12,995 nt of DNA from Chloroflexota bacterium (GTDB taxonomy: Bacteria; Chloroflexota; Dehalococcoidia; Bin125): assembly GCA_026707335.1 (NCBI GenBank), contig JAPOXB010000163.1, forward strand, positions 1-12,995, written 5' to 3'. The position numbers and the translations under genes were made by a program. Positions 6,416 through 12,995 of the stretch are shown one piece after another. The notes below the pieces were generated by a model. That model searched no databases. It was not told the DNA's origin and saw only the letters and a program-made list of their open reading frames with translations. Each line of letters starts with the position of its first letter. Position 1 is the stretch's first letter.

Positions 6416-7843
6416 GTGGCCACTCCCGCCGACACTCCGACCGACGCCGCGCCCCGTCCGACGACGCTGGGGGCGCTGCGCGCCGGCGGCTACCGCCCGC
6501 GTCCGCTGCGCGCAGAGATGCGGGAGAACCTCGTGGCGCGGCTGCGCGAGGGCGCGCCGCTCTTCCCCGGCATCCAGGGCTACGACGAGACCGTGCTGCC
6601 GGCGCTGCAGAACGCGATCCTGGCCGGGCAGGACATGATCCTGCTGGGCGAGCGCGGGCAGGCCAAGAGCCGCATCATCCGCGCCCTGGTCTCGCTGCTC
6701 GACGAGTGGGCGCCGGTGCTGGACGGCCCGGAGATCCCAGAGGACCCGTTCGCGCCAATCTCCGAGCAGGGGCAACGCCTGATCGAGGAGCAGGGCGACG
6801 ACGCCCCGATCCGCTGGCTGGCGGCCGAGGATCGCTACGGCGAGAAGCTGGCCACGCCGGACATCACCATCGCCGACCTGATCGGCGAGGTGGACCCGAT
6901 CAAGGTGGCGGAGGGGCGCTATCTCTCCGACGCGCTCACGATCCACTTCGGGCTGGTGCCGCGCACCAACCGCGGCATCTTCTGCATCAACGAGCTGCCG
7001 GACCTCGCGGAGCGCATCCAGGTAGGGCTGCTGAACATCATGGAGGAGCGCGACGTGCAGATCCGCGGCTTCCGGGTGCGGCTGCCGCTGGACATCCTGA
7101 TCGTCGCCAGCGCCAATCCGGAGGACTACACCAACCGCGGCCGCATCATCACGCCGCTCAAGGACCGCTACGGCGCGCAGATCCGCACCCACTACCCGGA
7201 GTTGGTGGAGACCGAGATCGCGATCATGCGCCAGGAGACCTCGCCGATCGCGGTCGAGGGACTGCGCGTCGACGTTCCCGCCTACATGGAGGAGGTCGTC
7301 GCCGAGGTGACGCGGCTGGCGCGGCGCAGCCCCGACATCAGCCAGCGCTCGGGCGTGTCGGTGCGGGCGTCCATCGCGGCGATGGAGACGCTGGTCGCCA
7401 ACGCCGTGCGTCGCGCGATCTCGCTGGAGGAATCGCACGTCGTGCCGCGGGTCAGCGACCTGCCGCACGTGCTGCCCGCGATCCAGGGCAAGATGGAGAT
7501 GGAGACGGTCGACGACGACAAGGACGCGCAGGTCCTGGAGAAGATGTTGCAGGGCGGCGTCGCCGCCGTGTTCAACCGGCGCTTCAACGTCGTGGACCTG
7601 GAGGAGGTCGTGGCGGTGTTCAAGACGGGCACGTCGGTGGAGGTGGGCGAAGGCGTCCCCGCGGCCGACTACCCGGCCCTGCTGACGTCGGTGGAGGGAC
7701 TGCGCGAAGCGTTGCAGCCCCTGCAGGTCGGCGAAGACCCAGCCGACCTGGCGGCCGCCGTGGAGTTCGTGCTGGAGGGGCTGCACCTCAACAAGCGCCT
7801 CAACAAGGACCAGGTGGGCGCGCGGATCCAGTACCGGGGCTGA
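6416..7843 (+). CDS. MoxR/ChlI-type AAA+ ATPase (magnesium-chelatase I-like)
   Basis: This 475-residue AAA+ protein resembles magnesium-chelatase subunit I and MoxR ATPases, which use ATP hydrolysis to remodel or activate a VWA-domain partner. After a Pro/Ala-rich N terminus, Walker A is GERGQAKS (78-85). Walker B is GIFCINELPDL (187-197), with Asn192 where Asp is usual, followed by Glu193. Sensor 1 is IVASANPEDY around Asn234, and LKDRYG near 249-253 supplies a likely arginine finger. The region between Walker A and B is longer than in short MoxR proteins, as in the actinobacterial type represented by Mycobacterium tuberculosis Rv0958. GTG 6416 is chosen because AAGGGA lies about 7 nt upstream and it begins ATPADTPTDAAPRP. 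It sits 34 nt before the VWA gene, clearly as one operon. No chlorophyll or cobalamin genes are nearby, so metal chelation is not assumed. Confidence 0.9.
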   Translation: MATPADTPTDAAPRPTTLGALRAGGYRPRPLRAEMRENLVARLREGAPLFPGIQGYDETVLPALQNAILAGQDMILLGERGQAKSRIIRALVSLLDEWAPVLDGPEIPEDPFAPISEQGQRLIEEQGDDAPIRWLAAEDRYGEKLATPDITIADLIGEVDPIKVAEGRYLSDALTIHFGLVPRTNRGIFCINELPDLAERIQVGLLNIMEERDVQIRGFRVRLPLDILIVASANPEDYTNRGRIITPLKDRYGAQIRTHYPELVETEIAIMRQETSPIAVEGLRVDVPAYMEEVVAEVTRLARRSPDISQRSGVSVRASIAAMETLVANAVRRAISLEESHVVPRVSDLPHVLPAIQGKMEMETVDDDKDAQVLEKMLQGGVAAVFNRRFNVVDLEEVVAVFKTGTSVEVGEGVPAADYPALLTSVEGLREALQPLQVGEDPADLAAAVEFVLEGLHLNKRLNKDQVGARIQYRG

Positions 7844-7877
7844 GCGGCTCGCCGCCGCCGCGCGCATGGGAGGCGTC

Positions 7878-10019
7878 ATGGCGCTCCGCTATCGCTACAG
7901 CCGCTGGGACGGCAGCCAGGACGTCGCCGAGCTGGACGCCGACGAGGTGCTCTCGGGCCTGACCGACGACCTGATGAACTTCGGCGACCTGCAGCACGCG
8001 CTGCGCAACCTGATGCAGCGCGGCATGCGCTCGCCGGCGGGGATGCGCCGGCAGGGTCTGCGCGACCTGCTGCAGCGGCTGCGCCAGCAGCGTCGGCAGG
8101 CGCTCGATCGCTTCGACCTGGGCTCGGTGTTCGACGACATCCAGCGGCAGATCGACGAGATCGTCGATCTGGAGCGCGACACGCTGGACGAGCGGCTTGA
8201 GGAGGCCGGGCCGCCGCCCGCGCCCTCCCCCGCGCCCGCCGATGGGGAATCAGGGTCCGACGAGGCCGGCGGCGACGCGTCGTCGGAGCGGGCGGGGGAG
8301 TCCGAGGGCGGGGAAGCGGGGAGCGGGTCGCCCCAGGCCGGCGCGCCCGATGCGCCCTCCGAGTTCGGCGACATGCTGCGGGCGATCGTCGAGCGGAAGC
8401 AGGCCCAGCTGGACGATCTGCCCGACGACGCGCCGGGCCGCATGCGGGCGCTGCAGGACTACGAGTTCATGAACCCCGAGGCGGCGCAGAAGTACCAGGA
8501 GTTGGTGGACTCGCTGCGCCAGCAGATGCTCAACGCCTTCTTCAAGGACATGTCCCAGTCGATCCAGGACATGTCGCCGCAGGACATGGAGCGGATGCAG
8601 GAGATGATCCGCGACCTGAACGCGATGATGCAGCAGCGTCTGTCCGGCGAGGAGCCGGACTTCGAGGCGTTCATGGACAAGTACGGCGATCTGTTCGGGG
8701 ACGACCCCCCGCAGTCGCTGGACGAGTTGCTGCAGCAGATGCAGCAGCAGGCGGCGGCGATGCAGAACCTGATGGACTCGCTGCCGGGCGGCATGCGCCA
8801 GCAGTTGCAGGACCTCGTCGCCGACCGGCTGGGCGATCCGGGGATGCAGCAGCAATTGTCGGAACTCGCGTCGAACCTGGAGGCGCTGATGCCGATGCGC
8901 GACCTGCGCAATCAGTATCCGTTCCGCGGCGGTGAGGAGCTGGACCTGCAGGCGGCCATGCGCCTGATGGGCGAGATGCAGGACATGGACCAGGTCGAGC
9001 GCCAGCTGGAGCGCACGCAGTACGGCGGCGACCTAGACGAGATCGACGCGGACAAGCTGGAGGAACTGCTGGGCGAGGAGGCGCGAGAGACGCTGGAGCA
9101 ACTGCGGCAGCTGCTGCAGATCCTGGAGGACGCCGGCTATATCCGCCGGAAGGGCGCCACCTGGGAGCTGACGCCGCGCGGCAACCGCAAGATCGGCGAG
9201 GGGGCGCTGGCGGAGATCTACGCCAACCTCAAGCGGCAGGACTTCGGCAAGCACAACGTGGCGGAGTTCGGGCGCTACGGGGAGCGCGCCGACGACAGCA
9301 AGCGCTACGAGTTCGGCGACCCGTTCCACCTCGACCTGAGGCAGACGCTGATGAACTCGATGTACCGCGAGGGGCCGCAGGTGCCCGTGTCGCTGGCGCC
9401 GGACGACTTCGAGGTCTATCGCTCCGAGACGCTCACGCAGACGGCGACGGTGCTGATGCTCGACCTCTCCTGGTCGATGGCGCTGCGCGGGTCGTTCCAG
9501 GCGGCGAAGAAGGTCGCGCTGGCGCTCAACAACCTCATCCGCATGAAGTACGCCCGCGACAGCCTCTACCTGGTGGGCTTCAGCGCCTACGCGCGGGAGC
9601 TCAAGACCGAGGACCTCCCCTACGCGCGCTGGGACGAGACGGTGCTGGGCACGAACATGCACCACGCGCTGCTCATCGCCCAGCGCCTGCTCGCCAAGCA
9701 CAAGGTGGGCACGCGCCAGATCATCATGATCTCCGACGGGGAGCCCACGGCGCACCTGCAGGACGGGGTGAGCCACTTCTCGTACCCGCCCAGCCAGATG
9801 ACGATCCGGGAGACGCTCAAGGAGGTCCAGAACTGCACGAAGAAGGACATCGTGATCAACATCTTCATGCTGGACCGCAACTACTACCTCAAGGAGTTCG
9901 TCTCCCGCGTCGCCCGGATCAACCGGGGCCGGGTGTTCTACACGACGCCGGATGAACTGGGCGAGTACATCCTGGTCGACTTCGTCAGCAACAAGCGCAA
10001 GAGCCTCTCCAGCGCCTGA
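7878..10019 (+). CDS. VWA-domain protein, partner of the upstream AAA+ ATPase
   Basis: This 713-residue protein has a C-terminal von Willebrand A domain with a complete metal-ion-dependent adhesion site: Asp529-x-Ser531-x-Ser533 (DLSWS), Thr592 (GTNMHH) and Asp620 (ISDGEPT). Before it come an N-terminal module (about 1-110, starting ALRYRYSRWDG), an acidic Ser/Gly/Glu-rich linker (about 110-163), a Gln/Met-rich helical region (about 200-340) and a winged-helix-like stretch (about 405-450, LEDAGYIRRKG). The order matches the uncharacterised COG4867-type proteins encoded beside MoxR/ChlI-like ATPases (the Rv0959 type). By analogy with chelatase D or other VWA partners it may bind the substrate or metal while the ATPase drives the reaction. 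The ATG at 7878 is preferred over 7866 because GGGAGG (7868-7873) overlaps the latter and serves the former. No membrane segment or signal peptide is seen, so it is cytoplasmic. Confidence 0.88.
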   Translation: MALRYRYSRWDGSQDVAELDADEVLSGLTDDLMNFGDLQHALRNLMQRGMRSPAGMRRQGLRDLLQRLRQQRRQALDRFDLGSVFDDIQRQIDEIVDLERDTLDERLEEAGPPPAPSPAPADGESGSDEAGGDASSERAGESEGGEAGSGSPQAGAPDAPSEFGDMLRAIVERKQAQLDDLPDDAPGRMRALQDYEFMNPEAAQKYQELVDSLRQQMLNAFFKDMSQSIQDMSPQDMERMQEMIRDLNAMMQQRLSGEEPDFEAFMDKYGDLFGDDPPQSLDELLQQMQQQAAAMQNLMDSLPGGMRQQLQDLVADRLGDPGMQQQLSELASNLEALMPMRDLRNQYPFRGGEELDLQAAMRLMGEMQDMDQVERQLERTQYGGDLDEIDADKLEELLGEEARETLEQLRQLLQILEDAGYIRRKGATWELTPRGNRKIGEGALAEIYANLKRQDFGKHNVAEFGRYGERADDSKRYEFGDPFHLDLRQTLMNSMYREGPQVPVSLAPDDFEVYRSETLTQTATVLMLDLSWSMALRGSFQAAKKVALALNNLIRMKYARDSLYLVGFSAYARELKTEDLPYARWDETVLGTNMHHALLIAQRLLAKHKVGTRQIIMISDGEPTAHLQDGVSHFSYPPSQMTIRETLKEVQNCTKKDIVINIFMLDRNYYLKEFVSRVARINRGRVFYTTPDELGEYILVDFVSNKRKSLSSA

Positions 10020-10056
10020 GCGACCCGGCGCCGGCGCCGCGCCGGCCGGGCTCGCG

Positions 10057-10086
10057 ATGACCGTGGCCGCCGCGAGCCGCTATCCT
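10057..10086 (+). promoter_or_regulatory. Candidate promoter of the SDR gene
   Basis: ATGACC (10057-10062) and TATCCT (10081-10086) are 18 nt apart, a fair match to a sigma-70-type promoter. The hexamers lie about 38 nt before the ATG at 10125. A GC-only inverted repeat (CCCGGC/GCCGGG, 10024-10050) lies just upstream, after the VWA stop. It has no T run, so it is not a clear terminator. Confidence 0.38.
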
Positions 10087-10124
10087 CCCCGCCTACCCCT
10101 CCTTCGCATCCGAAAGGACATCCC

Positions 10125-10916
10125 ATGCCCGGACGACTCGATGGCCGTGTCGCGATCGTGACCGGCGGCAACAGCGGTATCGGCGAGGCGACCGCCCACA
10201 CGTTCGCCCGCGAGGGCGCCCGCGTCGCGCTGATGGCGCGGCGCGAGGAGCAGGGCGTCGCGGTGCAGGACGCGATCCGGGCCGCCGGCGGCGAGGCCAC
10301 CTTCGTGCGCTGCGACGTCTCCGACAGCGCCTCGGTGAACGCCGCCGTGGCGCAGGCCGTCGATACGTACGGCGGCATCGACGTGCTCTTCAACAACGCC
10401 GGCTATGGCTCCGGCGCGGCGTTCCCCGACGAGTCGGAGGAGAACTGGGCGGAGATCATCGGCGTCAACCTCACGGGCACCTTCCTCATGTCGCGGGCGG
10501 TCTGGCCGCACCTCATCGCCCGCGGCGGCGGCGCCGTGGTCAACATGTCGTCGCTGGCCGCGACGCGCGGCTTCAGCCAGGCGCAGCAGGAGTTGGGGCC
10601 GGGGACGGCCGCGGCGTCGTACTACGCGGCCAAGGCCGGCGTCGATGCGTTCACCCGCTGGACGGCCGGCGCGGGCGGCCGCCACAAGATCCGCGTCAAC
10701 TGCGTGCGCCCCGGACAGGTCCTCACCCCCGGCGCGACCAACCCGGACACCGGCGAGCACTGGTTCAAGCGCGGCTTCGACATGCATCAGATCCTGGAGC
10801 AGCCCGGCTTGCCCGAGGACGTCGCCAACGTCGTGCTCTTCCTCGCCTCCGACGAGGCCAAGTTCCTGACCGGCGAGATCATCAACGTCGATGGGGGCTG
10901 CGCCGTCAAGCTGTAG
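10125..10916 (+). CDS. Short-chain dehydrogenase/reductase (SDR), classical type
   Basis: This 263-residue protein is a classical SDR, an NAD(P)-dependent oxidoreductase with a Rossmann fold. It has the cofactor glycine motif TGGNSGIG (13-20), Asp64 in RCDVSD for the adenine, and NNAG (90-93). The catalytic set is Asn115, Ser142/Ser143, Tyr166 and Lys170 (YYAAK), and it ends with the typical LTGEIINVDGG. Arg39/Arg40 after the second strand (LMARRE) suggest NADP(H) preference. All catalytic residues are present. The substrate cannot be assigned, as 3-oxoacyl-ACP reductase, alcohol and sugar dehydrogenases all share this pattern. The insert between the Ser and Tyr (ATRGFSQAQQELGPG) is a little longer than usual and may shape the substrate pocket. 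AAAGGA lies 6 nt before the ATG. The gene seems to be its own transcription unit and converges on the membrane protein gene. Confidence 0.92.
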   Translation: MPGRLDGRVAIVTGGNSGIGEATAHTFAREGARVALMARREEQGVAVQDAIRAAGGEATFVRCDVSDSASVNAAVAQAVDTYGGIDVLFNNAGYGSGAAFPDESEENWAEIIGVNLTGTFLMSRAVWPHLIARGGGAVVNMSSLAATRGFSQAQQELGPGTAAASYYAAKAGVDAFTRWTAGAGGRHKIRVNCVRPGQVLTPGATNPDTGEHWFKRGFDMHQILEQPGLPEDVANVVLFLASDEAKFLTGEIINVDGGCAVKL

Positions 10917-10937
10917 GCCGGGCGGGCGCGGGGCGCG

Positions 10938-11507
10938 TCAGGAGTCGAGCTCCGGGGGCTCCTCCTCGTCGGTCGCGCCCTGGGCGCGCAGGGCCAGGAA
11001 GTCCTGCCAGGCGGCGGAGAACTGCCGCAGCCCGCGCCGGTAGGCGTAGTCCTGGATCGCGACGTTGCCCAGGTACGAGGCGATGTAGTACGAACCCACG
11101 ATGAGGAAGATGATCGCGAAGATCTTGGTCCAGTCGGGCAGGATCACGATCAGCCCGGTCGACACCGCGGTGCCCAGCAGGATGCCCGCCCAGGCGGCCC
11201 CGTGGACGTAGCGGCCCTCGCGCTTGCGCTTCGCGGTGTATGCCTGCGCGACCGTGCGGGAGATCTTGTCGCGCGCGGGGACGTCATCGGCGGACGTGTC
11301 GCAGGTGGGGCAGACCCGGCGGCCCGCCTCGAGCGGGGTGTAGCAGTAGCCGCAGAAGCGACCCAGGTTGGGCGCGTTGCCGGCGCGCACCTCGGCGATC
11401 ATCGCGTCCAGCGCTTCGCTGAAGGGCACGTCGCGGGTCGGCACGAACTTCCCGTCGACCATCGTCGGCTCCGGGGGCGTCGTGGACGGGGACTGGGCCT
11501 GCGCCAT
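10938..11507 (-). CDS. Zinc-ribbon, two-transmembrane-segment membrane protein of unknown function
   Basis: This 189-residue protein has a cytosolic-looking N-terminal region with one zinc-ribbon: Cys52/Cys55 (FCGYC) and Cys66/Cys69 (CPTC). A basic stretch (about 92-99, AKRKREG) is followed by two hydrophobic segments, about 104-123 and 127-149. The C-terminal tail ends in acidic residues (DEEEPPELDS). There is no signal peptide and no enzyme motif. The ribbon probably binds one zinc and may mediate protein contact, but I cannot name a family. GGAGA about 6 nt before the ATG supports the start. The gene lies 57 nt downstream of the VOC gene on the same strand, so the two may be co-transcribed. 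It converges on the SDR gene with a 21-nt gap. Confidence 0.78.
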   Translation of the reverse strand: MAQAQSPSTTPPEPTMVDGKFVPTRDVPFSEALDAMIAEVRAGNAPNLGRFCGYCYTPLEAGRRVCPTCDTSADDVPARDKISRTVAQAYTAKRKREGRYVHGAAWAGILLGTAVSTGLIVILPDWTKIFAIIFLIVGSYYIASYLGNVAIQDYAYRRGLRQFSAAWQDFLALRAQGATDEEEPPELDS

Positions 11508-11564
11508 GGTCGTCTCCGCGCGCCGGGCCGGGCGCGCCGTGGCGTCGTCGCTCCCGCCAGTGTG

Positions 11565-12032
11565 CTACTCCGCGGGCCCGAAGTCCGTCAGCGGGTTGTC
11601 CGGGCCGTGGCCCGGCAGCCATTCGAAGAGCTGGTAGAGGATGCCGCCGGTGTCGCGCGGGTGGATGAAGGTCTGACGCCACTGGCCGTCCGACCAGATG
11701 CCGCGGTAGGGCTCGATGCCCAACTCGTCGCGCAGATACTCGACCGCGGCGTCGATGTCTTCCACCTCGATGGTGATGTGGTGCAGGCCCGGCCCGCGCT
11801 TGTCCAGGAAGTCCTGCACGAAGGAGTCGTCGCCGAAGGGGGCCAGGATCTCCACCTGGCCCTGCCCGTCCGGCATGTTGAGCAGCGCGCCGCGGAAGCC
11901 CTCGCTGGGCGACCGGAAGACGTGGTCGCGCTCCAGCCCGAACAGCTTCTCGTGGAACGCGATCGCCTGCTCCGCGTCCGGCGCCGCGATCGAGTAGTGG
12001 TCGAACCGTACCCAGCCCAGCGACTTCGCCAT
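11565..12032 (-). CDS. VOC-superfamily protein, methylmalonyl-CoA epimerase-like
   Basis: This 155-residue protein is a two-module vicinal-oxygen-chelate (glyoxalase-fold) protein. It closely follows the methylmalonyl-CoA epimerase pattern: FDHYSIAAPD, QVEILAPFGDDSFVQDFL, KRGPGLHHITIEVEDIDAA and HPRDTGGILYQLFEW. The metal ligands of the epimerase family map to His12, Gln59, His84 or His85, and Glu137, all present. The epimerase interconverts (R)- and (S)-methylmalonyl-CoA in propionyl-CoA breakdown or synthesis. Another VOC activity cannot be excluded, since relatives act on glyoxals and aromatic diols. I chose ATG 12032, where AGGAAGGGG lies upstream. The 55 codons upstream to 12197 are low-complexity and not homologous. 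It is the first gene of a likely pair with the zinc-ribbon membrane protein, and diverges from the lipid kinase gene. Confidence 0.84.
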   Translation of the reverse strand: MAKSLGWVRFDHYSIAAPDAEQAIAFHEKLFGLERDHVFRSPSEGFRGALLNMPDGQGQVEILAPFGDDSFVQDFLDKRGPGLHHITIEVEDIDAAVEYLRDELGIEPYRGIWSDGQWRQTFIHPRDTGGILYQLFEWLPGHGPDNPLTDFGPAE

Positions 12033-12121
12033 GCGCGCGTCCCCTTCCTGGTCCCCCGCCGCCTCCGTGCCGGAGGGGGCCTGCGTCCTGCGCCGACTTC
12101 CGGATATCGTGGGGGCTCGCG

Positions 12122-12156
12122 ATGATGGGCGCGCGCCCCGTTGCGCGCGCATGATG
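12122..12156. repeat. Inverted repeat flanked by ATGATG direct repeats in a divergent gap
   Basis: GCGCGCGC (12129-12136) and GCGCGCGC (12143-12150) form an 8-bp stem around CCCGTT, and ATGATG occurs on both sides (12122-12127 and 12151-12156). It sits between the divergent VOC and lipid kinase genes, so an operator or a shared regulatory site is possible. In DNA this GC-rich it may also be chance. Confidence 0.4.
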
Positions 12157-12217
12157 CCGTCCGGCCGGGGGCCGGTCAACGATGCCGCGCGCGGCAAGAC
12201 CCGTGGAGGAAGGTGTC

Positions 12218-12995
12218 ATGCCCGGACGGCGCGTCCTGTTCATCGCGAACCCGGGCGCGCGCGGGCTCGCCGCCGGCAAGCGGCTCGACAGCGCCGTCGA
12301 GACGCTGGCGGCCGAAGCCGGGATCGACGCCGAACTGGTTTGGACGCAGCGCCCAGGGCACGCCGGATCGCTGGCCCGCGAGGCCCACGGCACGGGTGTC
12401 GATCTGATCTTCGCCTGCGGCGGCGACGGAACCCTCAACGAGGTCTTGAACGGGCTCGACGGCGTGGCGGCCGAAGCGGCCCCGGCGGTGGGGGTGGTCC
12501 CAGGCGGAACGGCGAACGTCTGGGCGCGCGAGGCCGGGATCCCGCGCCGCAGTCCCGCCGCGGCGATCCGCTCGCAACTCGACGCCGCGCTGCAGCCGGT
12601 GGACCTGGGTCGGATCGCGTTCGGAGACGGAGAGGCGGCCGGCGACAGTCGCCGCTTCCTGCTGATGGCGAGCCTCGGCTTCGACGCCGAGTCGGTGGCG
12701 ACGGTCAACCCCGCGCTCAAGCGGCGCGTCGGCCAGCTGGCGTACATCTGGGCCGGGCTGCGGACGGCGTGGGGCTATCCCGGCTTCTACATCGACCTGG
12801 CGCTCGACGGGGCGACGGCGGAGCGGGTGCACGGATCCATGCTGGTCGTGGGGAACACGCGCAACTACGGGGCGCTGGCCTACATCACGGCCGAGGCGTC
12901 GGTGGTGGACGGGGAGTTGGACTACGTCGCGTTCCTGGGCCACGGGTGGCTCAAGCGGACGCTCCACCTGCCGCGGCTGTTCGCGCGGCGGCATC
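12218..12995 (+). CDS. Diacylglycerol/lipid kinase family protein (YegS/DgkB-like), 3'-truncated by window edge
   Basis: The 259 visible codons match the diacylglycerol kinase catalytic family, which phosphorylates diacylglycerol or related lipids using ATP. The N terminus VLFIANPGARG gives the family's NPxxG-like opening. The nucleotide-binding motif is CGGDGTLNEVLNG with GGDGT at 68-72, followed by GVVPGGTANVWAREAGIP with GTAN at 97-100. Later come SLGFDAESVA, GNTRNYG and a VVDGELDYVAFLG strand, typical of the second domain. The window ends inside the gene, and family lengths near 300 suggest 40-60 residues are missing. The ATG at 12218 has a strong GGAGGAAGG (12205-12213) before it. It diverges from the VOC gene. 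No membrane segment is visible; such proteins act at the inner face of the cytoplasmic membrane. Confidence 0.88.
   Translation, partial: MPGRRVLFIANPGARGLAAGKRLDSAVETLAAEAGIDAELVWTQRPGHAGSLAREAHGTGVDLIFACGGDGTLNEVLNGLDGVAAEAAPAVGVVPGGTANVWAREAGIPRRSPAAAIRSQLDAALQPVDLGRIAFGDGEAAGDSRRFLLMASLGFDAESVATVNPALKRRVGQLAYIWAGLRTAWGYPGFYIDLALDGATAERVHGSMLVVGNTRNYGALAYITAEASVVDGELDYVAFLGHGWLKRTLHLPRLFARRH

Noticed and set aside
7866..7877. ATG at 7866 as start of the VWA protein
   Set aside because: It overlaps the GGGAGG that best serves the ATG at 7878, after which the conserved N terminus begins.
10024..10050. GC-rich inverted repeat after the VWA gene as an intrinsic terminator
   Set aside because: It has no following T run and several alternative pairings, so termination cannot be claimed.
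12033..12197. N-terminal extension of the VOC protein to 12197
   Set aside because: Arg/Pro/Ser-rich and unlike the family; the ATG at 12032 has a strong ribosome-binding site and gives the usual length.

Overview
This is a gene-dense, very GC-rich bacterial window, visibly around 70% G+C in the genes. It holds ten intact or edge-truncated protein genes and one frameshifted gene. A small ribosomal protein bS21 argues against Actinobacteria, which mostly lack it. The AAA+/VWA pair, the phytanoyl-CoA dioxygenase-type protein, the acyl-CoA enzymes and the zinc-ribbon membrane protein would fit a Chloroflexota-like lineage (Dehalococcoidia or Thermomicrobia type). That placement is an inference from gene content only. 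There is no rRNA, complete canonical tRNA, CRISPR array, transposase or phage gene.

Left part (1-3131): the C-terminal bulk of a phytanoyl-CoA dioxygenase family protein runs into the window from the left. It converges on a carboxyltransferase-type acyl-CoA enzyme on the minus strand, with a 22-nt gap. Divergent from that enzyme is a small CxxCxxCC cysteine-cluster protein.

Middle (3132-5298): an 808-nt stretch without a convincing protein gene precedes rpsU (bS21). Its left part is poorer in GC (about 58% over 3241-3420). Its right part is packed with inverted repeats, ending in a roughly 57-nt compound hairpin followed by a T-rich run. It is the best candidate here for an undescribed structured RNA. 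rpsU converges on an unrecognised 316-residue minus-strand protein.

Right-centre (5299-10019): a HypE-like AIR-synthase-fold gene is split by a frameshift, best explained by loss of one copy of a 5-bp tandem repeat. Then come a MoxR/ChlI-type AAA+ ATPase and a 713-residue VWA-domain protein. These two form a chelatase-like ATPase/VWA pair whose substrate is unknown.

Right (10125-12995): a classical short-chain dehydrogenase/reductase converges on a minus-strand pair. The pair is a methylmalonyl-CoA-epimerase-like VOC protein followed by a zinc-ribbon two-TM membrane protein. Divergent from the VOC gene is a diacylglycerol-kinase-family lipid kinase that runs off the right edge. The carboxyltransferase and the epimerase-like protein, at opposite ends, would both fit propionyl-/methylmalonyl-CoA metabolism, but nothing in the window proves a shared pathway.
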